The translations under genes were made by a program, and so were the position numbers. From Flavobacterium sp. CECT 9288 (GTDB lineage Bacteria > Bacteroidota > Bacteroidia > Flavobacteriales > Flavobacteriaceae): DNA of 64,000 bases. Location of the stretch: the NCBI RefSeq assembly GCF_918731615.1, contig NZ_OU957226.1, positions 372,001 through 436,000 of the forward strand, in the 5' to 3' direction. Of the stretch, positions 50,905 to 60,713 are shown in pieces. Numbering within the stretch: position 1 is the stretch's first letter; every line of letters starts with the position of its first letter. The notes below the pieces were generated by a model. The model was not told the DNA's origin, ran no database searches, and saw nothing but the letters and a program-made list of their open reading frames with translations.

Positions 50905-52179
50905 TTGGAAATACTAATAATATTTTTTCTGATATTACTAAACGGAGTGTTCTCAATGTCAGAAATAGCATTGATTTCAGCTCGAAAAAACCGATTAGAG
51001 ACAGCAGCAAAAAAAGGCAATAAAAGTGCTAAAATAGCATTGGATCTTGCAAATTCTCCCAATAAATTTTTATCAACGGTACAAATAGGTATTACTCTGA
51101 TTGGGATTTTAACGGGTATTTACAGTGGTGATAAGATTACTCAAGATGTAGAAATTTTTGTAAGTGGTTTTGAATTTTTAAAACCCTACGCACAGCCAGT
51201 TTCAGTAGGTTTAGTTGTGGTAGTATTGACTTTTTTCTCTTTGGTTTTAGGGGAATTATTACCTAAACGAATAGGACTAAATCATCCAGAAGGGATTGCT
51301 AAGGCAGTTGCTTTGCCAATGAAAATGGTATCTATTGTGACAGCTCCTTTTATTTGGCTTCTTACTACATCTACAGATTTTTTATTAGATGTTTTGCAAA
51401 TTAAACCAACAGCTGATGGAAAAGTAACCGAGGAAGAAATAAAAGCTATTATTAAGGAGGGAACTGAGGGCGGAGAAGTTCAAGAAATTGAACAAGATAT
51501 TGTGGAGCGTGTTTTTCATATTGGCGACCGAAAAATCAATTCTTTAATGACACATCGCAAGTCAGTGGTTTTCTTGCCATTGCATGCAGATAAGGAAAAG
51601 GTAAGAGAGTTTATGCTCAAGGAATTACACTCAATCTATCCTGTTTTTAATGAAAATTACGATGACATAGTAGGTGTGGTTAACTTAAAAAATATTTTTG
51701 CTCATTTTGAAAACGATGAGTTTAATTTAGCATCAATCATGACCGAAGCTCCTTTTATGATGGAGCAAACAACTGCCTATGTCGCGCTAGAAAATTTCAA
51801 GAAATCAGGGATTCATTATGCATTTGTGTCTGATGAATATGGTGTTTTTCAAGGAGTAATTACATTGAATGATATTCTTGAAGCATTGGTAGGTGATGCT
51901 TCTGATTTTTATAAGGATGATTTTCAATTGATAGAAAGAGAAGATGGTTCTTGGCTTGTAGATGGCCATTATTCGTTACATGACTTCTTGACTTATTTTG
52001 AATTGGACGAATTAATAAATGATTATGAAGTAACTACGCTAAGTGGTTTAATAATGACTGAACTGTCACACATACCCAAACAAGGTGAGAAATTGATTTG
52101 GCAAAAATTTGAATTGGAGGTTATCGATATGGATGGTGTGAAGATTGATAAAGTAATGGTGAAAGCCTTAAAAGATTAA
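50905..52179 (+). CDS. CNNM/HlyC-CorC-type membrane protein with CBS domains
   Basis: The 424-residue protein starts at TTG 50905, fixed by the DUF21 membrane start EILIIFFLILLNGVFSMSEIALISARK. A four-segment CNNM domain (about 1-185) is followed by a CBS pair (about 205-335, with MTHRKSVVFLP and IHYAFVSDEYGVFQGVITLND). A C-terminal transporter-associated domain (about 345-420) completes it. Such proteins are linked to Mg2+/Co2+ transport; the substrate here is not proven. Confidence 0.9.
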   Translation: MEILIIFFLILLNGVFSMSEIALISARKNRLETAAKKGNKSAKIALDLANSPNKFLSTVQIGITLIGILTGIYSGDKITQDVEIFVSGFEFLKPYAQPVSVGLVVVVLTFFSLVLGELLPKRIGLNHPEGIAKAVALPMKMVSIVTAPFIWLLTTSTDFLLDVLQIKPTADGKVTEEEIKAIIKEGTEGGEVQEIEQDIVERVFHIGDRKINSLMTHRKSVVFLPLHADKEKVREFMLKELHSIYPVFNENYDDIVGVVNLKNIFAHFENDEFNLASIMTEAPFMMEQTTAYVALENFKKSGIHYAFVSDEYGVFQGVITLNDILEALVGDASDFYKDDFQLIEREDGSWLVDGHYSLHDFLTYFELDELINDYEVTTLSGLIMTELSHIPKQGEKLIWQKFELEVIDMDGVKIDKVMVKALKD

Positions 52180-52243
52180 AATAGTTTTACGCTAGTTAGT
52201 TAATTACTATTTAAACTAGAATTAAAACTGAATACTAAAAAAA

Positions 52244-53245
52244 ATGACTGAGGGAAATTTTGTAGATTACGTTAAAATATATGTTTCATCTGGAAAAGGT
52301 GGAAAAGGATCTACGCACTTGCATAGAGAAAAGTTCATACAATATGGTGGACCAGATGGTGGTGATGGTGGAAGAGGTGGACACGTTTATCTTGTAGGGA
52401 ATAAAAGTTTATGGACGCTTTTTCATTTGAAATTTGCAAGACATATCAAAGCAGGAAATGGCGGCGATGGAAGTGGAGATAGGAGTACTGGAGCTGATGG
52501 GGAAGATAAATACATTGAGGTGCCACTTGGTACTGTAGTTAAAGATAAGGAAACAGGAGAAATTTTATTTGAAATTACTGAGGATGGCGAAAAACAAGTC
52601 CTTTCACGCGGTGGCAAAGGTGGATTAGGAAACTGGCATTTTAGAAGCTCAACCAATCAAACGCCACGATACTCTCAGCCAGGTTTGCCAGGAGTAGAAA
52701 TGGATGTTATTTTAGAATTGAAGGTACTTGCTGATGTAGGTTTAGTTGGTTTTCCTAATGCAGGTAAGTCAACTTTATTATCTGTTTTGACTTCGGCTAA
52801 GCCAAAAATTGCTGATTATCCTTTTACAACTTTAAAACCTAATTTAGGAATTGTGGCGTACAGAGATTTTCAATCTTTTGTTATTGCTGATATTCCGGGA
52901 ATTATTGAAGGAGCTGCTGAGGGTAAAGGTCTTGGACATTATTTTTTAAGACACATTGAGCGTAACTCTACATTGTTATTTTTAGTTCCTGTTGATACAC
53001 CAGATATCAAAGGAGAATATGATATTCTTGTGAATGAGTTGACCAAATACAACCCAGAAATGCTAGATAAAGAGCGTTTATTAGTTATTTCTAAATGCGA
53101 CATGCTGGATGATGAGTTAAAAGCAGAATTGAAAACAGAACTTGATGCGTCTTTCAAAGATATTCCGTATATGTTTATATCTTCTGTAGCGCAACAAGGA
53201 CTTACAGAATTAAAAGACAAATTGTGGAAAATGTTGAACGACTAA
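52244..53245 (+). CDS. obgE: GTPase Obg
   Basis: The 333-residue protein has the Gly-rich Obg domain ([36 protein letters not shown]) and a G domain with G1 GFPNAGKS (169-176), FTTLKPNLG (G2), [16 protein letters not shown] (G3) and SKCD (G4). The C-terminal OCT domain is absent, as in the short Obg form. It acts in late ribosome assembly and growth control. Its own terminator follows. Confidence 0.96.
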   Translation: MTEGNFVDYVKIYVSSGKGGKGSTHLHREKFIQYGGPDGGDGGRGGHVYLVGNKSLWTLFHLKFARHIKAGNGGDGSGDRSTGADGEDKYIEVPLGTVVKDKETGEILFEITEDGEKQVLSRGGKGGLGNWHFRSSTNQTPRYSQPGLPGVEMDVILELKVLADVGLVGFPNAGKSTLLSVLTSAKPKIADYPFTTLKPNLGIVAYRDFQSFVIADIPGIIEGAAEGKGLGHYFLRHIERNSTLLFLVPVDTPDIKGEYDILVNELTKYNPEMLDKERLLVISKCDMLDDELKAELKTELDASFKDIPYMFISSVAQQGLTELKDKLWKMLND

Positions 53246-53265
53246 TTTCACTTTTTTAAATTGTA

Positions 53266-53299
53266 AATCCGCTTCAAGAAATTGAAGCGGATTTTTTTT
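53266..53299 (+). terminator. Terminator of obgE
   Basis: 12-bp perfect stem AATCCGCTTCAA / TTGAAGCGGATT with a GAAA loop and a T-run to 53299. Confidence 0.97.
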
Positions 53300-53310
53300 G
53301 TGGCATATAT

Positions 53311-56300
53311 TTAGTTTTTAACTTTTATACGAATCCCTTTGGTATGACTACTGAATTCTGGGGCGTACATACTTTGAATAGTTGTAATTCCATTTGAAAA
53401 TGCTCCCGCATTATTGACGCGAATATCATATTCTAATACATAGGTTCCTTTGTTTATGGAGTCAAAAAAGAAATGAGTCGCAGCATCTTTTGTACTGTTG
53501 TAAAATCCTAATCCTCCTTTGTATTGGTATTCAGATAGTACATTTACGGGTTCAAAACAAGAGGCTCTTAGGTCTTTTAAATGAACAAATTCCATGTCTT
53601 CCTTTGCCGTAATGATTAATCTTACGGTAACTAAATCTCCAATTTGTAATGGAATTGCTGCATTTATTTTTTGTAAAACATCACCATTAGCTGTGTTTTT
53701 TTTGATGAACAATTCTTTTGCAACCGATAAAATACCTCCCGAATTATTTTTTATTTGATCTAATTCTTCAAAATATTGCCAATAGATTCCGCCAAATCCA
53801 GGGACATTTGATTTGTTTTGAATGCTAATAGTTCCCATTTCTTTTTTGATTTCATCTGATTTCCAGTTGAGTTTTACATAACCAGTTTCGGCCTCTTTTT
53901 CGTTTTCGGAGAGTTTTTTGGTAAGTATTTTTTCGTCACCAATTTTGATCACGGTATTGTCTTTTACACTCAACCAATCGGTTCCTTGCATTAGTAGTGC
54001 GTAGACAGCCTCGGTCGTTGCTTTTGTGGTAGGCCAATTTTTAACTTGTTTGTTTTTTAACAACCAAACTTTCATTTCGTCTACTGCTTTCTTGTCGTTT
54101 GTCACTTCGGCGAAAGCCTCAATGAGCAAAGCTTGCGTTTCAATAGGTGCTTGATGCCAATACCAGCCTGCTTTGTTAGCAATCCAGTACATGCCCCAAT
54201 CTTCATTGTTAGAGGCTGTTTCTTTTAAGCTTTCTATTATTTTTTTTGCGGTATCTTTTTCACCAAATCGATTTAATGTTATGGCTGCCAAACCTTTTTC
54301 GTATAAGGAATAGGATAGCCAATCTTTTTTTGCGGTTTCTATATACCATTTTGAGACTTTCTTTATTGTATCAGAAAGAGGTTGCTGCTCAACATAAAAA
54401 CTACGCGTATAGAGGTAATGCAATTCAGAGTACGGATTGTGCCAAATTATTTTTTCTGATGGAGTTGATGCTGCCATTCTATTCTTATGTTGCTCTAAAA
54501 ACTTTTGGTCTAAAAATGGAATACCTGTTTTAGCAATTTGTGCTATTTTTTCAGTACTGTTAATAGTTGTGCTTAATTTTGATAAATGCCCTAGACCTGC
54601 TAAGATATGTCTTGTAATGTATTCGCTTTCATTTCCGCCGTCAAACCAGCCAAAGCCTCCGGAAGGTTTTTGTTTCTGTTTTAATTTGGAAAAAGCAATT
54701 TCTTGCGCACTTTTCATTTTTTCTAAATCAAAAAGTAAAGCTAGGTTTTTCTTTTTCTCGGCATCACTTTTTGCATCATTGATCCATGGTGTTTCGGCTA
54801 GAATTATTGACTTTAATTCTTCATTCTCCTCCAGTTTGGAGTCAGTTTTTTTGTTTGCTGTCCAAGTTTTAAAAAGACTTTCAATTTTTGGATTGCTTGA
54901 AATGATTTCTGACGCCAACGCATTCGAATAGAAACGTGCAAATGTTTGTTCAGCACATTCGTGTTCGTATTCCATTAAGTATGGCAAGGATTGTATGGCG
55001 AGCCAAGTAGGATTTGAGGTGTACTCAAAGGTAAATTGATGGTTTTTTAAAGTAGTAGAGGTGTTGTTTTTTAAATTTTCAAGTGAAAACTCTTTCTTAG
55101 AATTGTCTCTTACCCAAATAGGAATGCTCTCTGTGACAAGCAAGTTGTTCGTTAAAACGGGTACAATGTTTTCCTCGCCATCTGAAAAGTCTCCTGCTTT
55201 TGCTACTATTTTATATTGAACTCCTTGTAAACCTTCAGGAATATAGATTTTCCAATTTACAGATGTATTGCCAAATGCTGCAATAGTGAAGTTTTTGACG
55301 GTGTTATTATTTGCCATTTTAACATCAACTTCTTGCATGGTAGTAGCATCAAAAAGTTGTAAAACGGCCATTCCTTTTTTAGTTTCATTGGTGATGTTTG
55401 CAATTTTGGCTGTAATCACGATTGAATCTTTTTCTCGAAAAAAACGAGGAAAATTAGGAGTAATCATCAGTTCTTTTTGAGTAACGGTCATTTTTTCTAA
55501 ATACCCTGAAACAGCGGCTTTGTTATGAGCTAACAAACGTAGTTTCCAACTGGTTAAAGCCTCTGGTGTGCTAAAACTGAAGCTCAGTTTCCCTTTGTCA
55601 TCGGTTTTTAGATGTGGGTAAAAGAAAGCAGTTTCAGATAGATTTTTTCTTGCTTTTACTTGTGTTAAGGCTTCAAGTGCTTTTTTGGTAGTGATGATGA
55701 TGACTCCGTTTTTGCCTTTTTCGCCATATAAAGCTATGGCTTTGTCGGCTTTTAAAACTTCGATGTCAATAATGTCATTTGGTGCAATTGATTTTATTTG
55801 CTCCATGGTCATGGGTACTCCGTCAACGATACAAAGTGCGTCAATGGATGCAGATGTACTGTTCGCACCTCTAATAATTATTTTATTTGCTGCTCCGGAT
55901 ACTTGTAAACCTTTTACGGTTCCGGCTAGCTGTTTGTCTATTCCTGCGGTAGCGTAAATGGCGTTGTCTGGTGCTTCTTCAACAACTGCGGCTACACCAG
56001 TTGACGCTTTACCTTTTTGACTGCCATATCCCGTAATCACTACTTCTTGTAAACTTGAGCTTGACTCTTCAAGTTGAACATCAATTACCTTTGTGGTTAC
56101 GGTAATTTTTTTTGCCTCAAAACCAATATAGGAGAAGGTTAATTCTTCCCCTTGTGCAGCTTCAATCTGGTAATATCCATCAAAATCTGATTGTGTACCT
56201 CGATTTGTTCCGTCAATTTGGATTACAACTCCTGGAAGAGGTTCGTTTTTATCAAAAACATAACCTGAAATCATTTTGGCATTCAGTGGTTTTTTACTTT

Positions 56301-59300
56301 TATTGTTGATTTGCTTGCGGTATTCGTCAATATTTTTTGAAGTAAAGGAGTCATTAAAGTCAAAACCAAACCACATTAAATTCGTGTTTTCAATATCAAA
56401 GGTAATGCGATTCAAAAAGGGATTTAAATTTAAAAGTGTAATGTATTCTTTATCAAAACCCAAACTATTTTTGAAGCGTAATGAATTCGAGTAGTAGTTA
56501 TTTATTTTTAATTCACTCCAGTTTTTCTTCGTAAACTGGTCAAGAGAGCTGTCATACATTGAGGCTAAAATTTCAGCTTCTTGAATGGTATTGGATGATT
56601 TTAATTGGAAAGACCAATTTTCATTACTTCCAGGCTCTATTTTATTTCTAAAACTTTCTATGGAGAAATTTAAACTAGGTTCTACCTTTTTTAAGTAAAT
56701 CTCTAAACGATCTTGGAAAGTGTTATTTTCAAATACAGATTCAAAACCAATACAGATTTCATTTTCGAATTCATTTTTTAGAGGAATTTTGATAATAGTT
56801 TCGTTGTTTTCTAAATGAAACACATCTTCAAAATAGATATAGCCATGATAGTTTCCTGTTGTGTTGATGTACAAATCAGGTATAGTAGAGGATAGTTTTA
56901 CCAGCACAAATCCATCTTTTTTTGGATCTTCATTAAGTTGTTTTGCCGTAAATAATTTGCTGGAATCAAATTTGTCTTTACTTTGAATGATTTGAAAATT
57001 TGAACTCGTTTCTATTGGATTATTAAAGTTGTCTACAGCTGAAAAAACTACTCTGTAATTACCAGATTTATAATCAGAAATAAAATCTAAAATTAATTCC
57101 TTATCCTTTTCAGTATTCACTTTTTTAGAAAAAACTAAGGTTTCGGTTGGCTTTACTGCATTTTGTTTTTCGTTCAATTCATAAGGAAAAAGTCTTTCAA
57201 ATTCCTCATCAGGAATAGATACAATTTCTGGTTGACTAAAAATTCTAGGTTTAAATTTAGTGGCAAACGGACTAACATAATACAGTTTAATCTCTCCTTG
57301 CGTGGGAATAAATGCGTTGTTAAGATTGGTGCTGTTTAATGTGATTTGGTTTTTATCACTAGTTTTTATACTTGGCTGTACCGATGCCGTTAACTTTAAA
57401 GTGTGGTACCCAACAATCACTTCTGTTTGAGTTGTGTGTGTTTCACCATTAATGTCAGTAACAGTTGCATGGATGAGGTATTTAAAAAGTGGAAGCTCTT
57501 CTTTGCTTATGTTGTTTGAGGGATTGGCTATGAAATTGATTTCGAATTTTCCTGAAGCATCGGTTTTAGTATCGCCAATTAAAATGGATTTTATTTCATT
57601 ATCAAAATTAAAATCGTATCCATTTCTGCCAGACAAAGTAATTAATTTCACTTCGTATTTAACGATAGCATCTGATATTGAACTCCCCGAAAAAGCTTTG
57701 GCTTGACCTGTTGCCAAAATATTTTGATTGACTTGATACGTTTTGGTAAACGGCTCAAAAGTCACTTCAAATTTGGGACGTTTGTATTCTTCAACTTGAA
57801 ATGTAGCAACACTATGGTTGAATTCTACAACATCCCAAAATGGATGTTCGTCCTTTATGGTGTCATAAATTACATCTTTTTCATAATCATCGGGTTCTTC
57901 AGCCTCTATCCTAAATTCACCGGTTAAACCTGTTTTTGGGATATTAAATTCTCCAGAAAAAGAACCAAATTCATTTGTAGTGACATCAAATTCTTTGAAA
58001 GTCTCATAGTTTGCATTTTTTAGTCGAATATGAAAACTAGTTTTGGATACAACTTGAGAGGTGTTATTGTTTTTTTGGAATGCAATCCCTTTGTAGTAAA
58101 CAGTTTGTCCGGGTCTGTAAATAGCGCGGTCTAAAAAGAATTCTACCATTGCCTCTGGGGCATCATCTTTAATTTCGTAATCATAGGTATTGTAAACATA
58201 TTGTTTCTCTAATGATAAAGTGTCATTCTTAAAGGAGAATTCTATGATTTCATCATTGTCATTGTCTTTTTCTTTTGGTGCGATTGCAATTCCCTTCTTG
58301 TTAGTGGTTAGTGTTTCACGTGGTGATTTAACAGAAACATTTTCAAGAGGTTTCCCTGTCTTTCTGTCTAAAACTTGGTACCAATGCATATTATTTTTAT
58401 GCGTGGCCAATACAGCAATATTAGTAACAGTTAGAGTTTTAAATGCATAGGCTTTTTCATTTGCATCAAAAGAATCACTTTCTAGATATACTAAATAAGT
58501 TCCTGTCTCTAGTTGTGGCAGGAGGATTTCTGTAGTGTATTCATAATAATCTTTTTTGTTTTCTAAATCATAATCTCTAGTTGCAATTTCTTTTTTAGCT
58601 CTAATGGTTTGAACTAAGCTATCTTTGTTATAACTCGCGTTTTGTAAAATTTGATTTGTTTTTTGGCCTATTTTATAAAATGTAACCTTGAGTTTGTTTA
58701 CGTTTTTGTATTGTACAAAGGCTCTAGTATTTTCATTGGTATAAGACTGTTTTTGAAGTTGAACTGTCAGTGTTTTTAATGTGGTTGCATGGTGCAGTTG
58801 TACTGCTTGTTTAAAAGCATTAGTCCTGCTGTTGTTTTTTATAATGCTATCCAGTAATGCGAGTGCTTTTTTATTGTAATCAGGAAAATTCTTTTTTGAG
58901 GCATTTGCAAGAAGGATACTAGCGTTTTCTATTTGAATTTTTTCTTTGCTAATGGTGTCAGTGGGTTTCGTTTTGATTTGGTTTATGAATTTCAAATATA
59001 ATTCATGTGAAATATTTACGTAAGCCTGGATGAATTTCATGCGGGTGAGTTGCTTCTCACTAGTGCTGTGTTCTTTTTCCAGTTCTTGGTATAACTGAAG
59101 TACAAGTTTTATAGGTTCCTTTTCTAAAAAATCAAAATTTAATTGTACAAATTTTTCTGAATCCTGAAAAAGTTCTTCCTTCATGGCTTGCAGCTGTTTG
59201 TTATTTCTGCTTTGCCAATAATTAAGATTTGTTTTAAGATAGTCTATGTTTTCACCCAATATATAAGCATATAAGGATTCATTTGTGTCTTGGTTTTTCG

Positions 59301-59817
59301 AAAAATCAAATACTGCTTCATATTGTGTTAATGGTGTTTTTTTTAAAATGGTTTCGTCTGCTAGCGTTTTTGATATCGAAGAAGAGATCTCTTTTTCGAA
59401 GTCTTTAGCAGTCCAAGTCAGAAAATCATCCTCAAGACTAGTCGTATTTGTTCTATTGTATATCAAATAGGAGTTTTTATTTTTATACGCTATTAAACAC
59501 TTCGCATACACTAAATTCAAAATTGCTTTTGAAGGTATCGTTGCGGTATTTATTTCGGCTTTAAGATTGCGAATGATTTTACTTTGTGCATCTTCTTCAA
59601 GAACTTGCAGGTATTTTGACTTGTAAAAAAAACATTTAATGATTTGAACTTCATTATTCTCTTTCTTTGCTTTTTTGTAAATAGCATCAACAAGTTCAGT
59701 TGATGTTTTTATTTTGCCTTTATTTTCTTGGACTAGGATCTGTGACCATTTCTTTTCATATTGCTGAGAGAAGGCGGTTACTGTCATAAAAAATAAAATT
59801 AAGATGTATTTTTTCAT
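53311..59817 (-). CDS. Giant alpha-2-macroglobulin-like protein with inserted SusC-type plug
   Basis: The 2168-residue protein has a signal peptide (about 1-18, ending FSQQY), a helical N-terminal third and macroglobulin (MG) beta-domains, with the MG start VEFFLDRAIYRPGQTVYYKG near residue 559. A carboxypeptidase-like regulatory domain (about 1183-1260, PLPGVVIQIDGTNRGTQSDF) leads to a TonB-plug-like segment (about 1270-1380, GVIIITTKK). The later alpha-2-macroglobulin body contains CAEQ (C1621), matching the CxEQ thioester motif, and helical TED-type repeats. No beta-barrel follows the plug, so it is not a receptor. Likely periplasmic or outer-membrane anchored and possibly protease-trapping. 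Confidence 0.88.
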   Translation of the reverse strand: MKKYILILFFMTVTAFSQQYEKKWSQILVQENKGKIKTSTELVDAIYKKAKKENNEVQIIKCFFYKSKYLQVLEEDAQSKIIRNLKAEINTATIPSKAILNLVYAKCLIAYKNKNSYLIYNRTNTTSLEDDFLTWTAKDFEKEISSSISKTLADETILKKTPLTQYEAVFDFSKNQDTNESLYAYILGENIDYLKTNLNYWQSRNNKQLQAMKEELFQDSEKFVQLNFDFLEKEPIKLVLQLYQELEKEHSTSEKQLTRMKFIQAYVNISHELYLKFINQIKTKPTDTISKEKIQIENASILLANASKKNFPDYNKKALALLDSIIKNNSRTNAFKQAVQLHHATTLKTLTVQLQKQSYTNENTRAFVQYKNVNKLKVTFYKIGQKTNQILQNASYNKDSLVQTIRAKKEIATRDYDLENKKDYYEYTTEILLPQLETGTYLVYLESDSFDANEKAYAFKTLTVTNIAVLATHKNNMHWYQVLDRKTGKPLENVSVKSPRETLTTNKKGIAIAPKEKDNDNDEIIEFSFKNDTLSLEKQYVYNTYDYEIKDDAPEAMVEFFLDRAIYRPGQTVYYKGIAFQKNNNTSQVVSKTSFHIRLKNANYETFKEFDVTTNEFGSFSGEFNIPKTGLTGEFRIEAEEPDDYEKDVIYDTIKDEHPFWDVVEFNHSVATFQVEEYKRPKFEVTFEPFTKTYQVNQNILATGQAKAFSGSSISDAIVKYEVKLITLSGRNGYDFNFDNEIKSILIGDTKTDASGKFEINFIANPSNNISKEELPLFKYLIHATVTDINGETHTTQTEVIVGYHTLKLTASVQPSIKTSDKNQITLNSTNLNNAFIPTQGEIKLYYVSPFATKFKPRIFSQPEIVSIPDEEFERLFPYELNEKQNAVKPTETLVFSKKVNTEKDKELILDFISDYKSGNYRVVFSAVDNFNNPIETSSNFQIIQSKDKFDSSKLFTAKQLNEDPKKDGFVLVKLSSTIPDLYINTTGNYHGYIYFEDVFHLENNETIIKIPLKNEFENEICIGFESVFENNTFQDRLEIYLKKVEPSLNFSIESFRNKIEPGSNENWSFQLKSSNTIQEAEILASMYDSSLDQFTKKNWSELKINNYYSNSLRFKNSLGFDKEYITLLNLNPFLNRITFDIENTNLMWFGFDFNDSFTSKNIDEYRKQINNKSKKPLNAKMISGYVFDKNEPLPGVVIQIDGTNRGTQSDFDGYYQIEAAQGEELTFSYIGFEAKKITVTTKVIDVQLEESSSSLQEVVITGYGSQKGKASTGVAAVVEEAPDNAIYATAGIDKQLAGTVKGLQVSGAANKIIIRGANSTSASIDALCIVDGVPMTMEQIKSIAPNDIIDIEVLKADKAIALYGEKGKNGVIIITTKKALEALTQVKARKNLSETAFFYPHLKTDDKGKLSFSFSTPEALTSWKLRLLAHNKAAVSGYLEKMTVTQKELMITPNFPRFFREKDSIVITAKIANITNETKKGMAVLQLFDATTMQEVDVKMANNNTVKNFTIAAFGNTSVNWKIYIPEGLQGVQYKIVAKAGDFSDGEENIVPVLTNNLLVTESIPIWVRDNSKKEFSLENLKNNTSTTLKNHQFTFEYTSNPTWLAIQSLPYLMEYEHECAEQTFARFYSNALASEIISSNPKIESLFKTWTANKKTDSKLEENEELKSIILAETPWINDAKSDAEKKKNLALLFDLEKMKSAQEIAFSKLKQKQKPSGGFGWFDGGNESEYITRHILAGLGHLSKLSTTINSTEKIAQIAKTGIPFLDQKFLEQHKNRMAASTPSEKIIWHNPYSELHYLYTRSFYVEQQPLSDTIKKVSKWYIETAKKDWLSYSLYEKGLAAITLNRFGEKDTAKKIIESLKETASNNEDWGMYWIANKAGWYWHQAPIETQALLIEAFAEVTNDKKAVDEMKVWLLKNKQVKNWPTTKATTEAVYALLMQGTDWLSVKDNTVIKIGDEKILTKKLSENEKEAETGYVKLNWKSDEIKKEMGTISIQNKSNVPGFGGIYWQYFEELDQIKNNSGGILSVAKELFIKKNTANGDVLQKINAAIPLQIGDLVTVRLIITAKEDMEFVHLKDLRASCFEPVNVLSEYQYKGGLGFYNSTKDAATHFFFDSINKGTYVLEYDIRVNNAGAFSNGITTIQSMYAPEFSSHTKGIRIKVKN

Positions 59818-59933
59818 TGTAAATGGCTGTGTCTATTAAAGTTTTGTCTTGATTGAATTGCGCTACAAATTACACTTTTTTTGAATGCAATTTATAAAGA
59901 GTTTACTAGATTTTTTTTGGGACTGCTAGGCAT

Positions 59934-59971
59934 AAAAAAAACAGCAACTTTATTGTTTAAGTTGCTGTTTT
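59934..59971 (-). terminator. Terminator of the DUF962 gene
   Basis: 13-bp stem AAAACAGCAACTT / AAGTTGCTGTTTT with an 8-base loop and a T-run on the minus strand, about 70 bp past the stop of 60043-60504. Confidence 0.9.
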
Positions 59972-60042
59972 ATAATTTTTTGATCCTCTCCATTTACTCT
60001 TTTGAAGAAACAAAGTAGAAAAATTTCTTTTTTATATTATTC

Positions 60043-60504
60043 TTATTTGGTGCTAAACACCGAGTGTATTACCCATGCAGGACCAATTAATAAGAATTGT
60101 AGATCTTTGATAAAGGATGGTTTTTTACCTTCGATTTTGTGGCCATAAAACTGTCCAATCCATCCTACGGTGAATACAATTATAGAAAACCAAACTAGTG
60201 GTACGTATTGGGAAACTAAATAATTTCCGATGAGACAAATAGCTGTAAAGAAGGTCATTTTTAAACCCATTACTAAGGAAAGTCTAAAGTAAAAAAACAA
60301 AACAAGTAGTAATGCTACAAAAGCCCAATTGGCAAGCGCAGGATTTAGGGAGGCTAGGGGAGATAAAACGCCACTTGGGATACTCATGAACAAACCTACC
60401 ACCGAGAAAAAGATAAGTGGTACACAGATATAATGAATCTTTTTATTGGTCAGGTTCTTGTGGCTTACGCTATATTCCTCAAACCATTCTGCTAGTGTTT
60501 TCAT
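60043..60504 (-). CDS. DUF962/Mpo1-like membrane protein
   Basis: The 153-residue protein has about four membrane segments. It begins TLAEWFEEYSVSHKNLTNKKIHYICVPLIFFS, containing the H-x-N-x3-N-x2-I-H pattern of the DUF962/Mpo1 family, and carries a second conserved GWIGQFYGHKIEGKKPSFI block. Mpo1 in yeast is an Fe2+-dependent dioxygenase of 2-hydroxy fatty acids; the conserved histidines suggest a related role, but this is unproven in bacteria. Confidence 0.88.
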   Translation of the reverse strand: MKTLAEWFEEYSVSHKNLTNKKIHYICVPLIFFSVVGLFMSIPSGVLSPLASLNPALANWAFVALLLVLFFYFRLSLVMGLKMTFFTAICLIGNYLVSQYVPLVWFSIIVFTVGWIGQFYGHKIEGKKPSFIKDLQFLLIGPAWVIHSVFSTK

Positions 60505-60610
60505 AATTTATTTTTTACTAAAGTAATAAAAAAATTAGATTTTGCTAAAATATTTTATTTTTTGCTGTTTGGATATAAGGTTGTTATAGCTATTTATTGC
60601 CGTTTTTGAA

Positions 60611-60699
60611 TGAGGGATAGAAAGGGAAATCCTTTTTTGCGTTTTTTTCGCAAAAAAGATTGTACTGTATAGCCCGACCCGCTTTTTTTGCGGGGCATT
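60611..60699. repeat. Dispersed flavobacterial repeat, family A, short copy
   Basis: The left end TGAGGGATAGAAAGGGAAAT leads to CC. A perfect 10-bp hairpin CTTTTTTGCG / CGCAAAAAAG (60631-60658) follows, and the right end is ATTGTACTGTATAGCCCGAC. It is related to 30297-30433. A GC hairpin CCCGC/GCGGG just after it may act as terminator for the flanking minus-strand genes. Confidence 0.6.
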
Positions 60700-60713
60700 C
60701 CCCAAAATTAATT

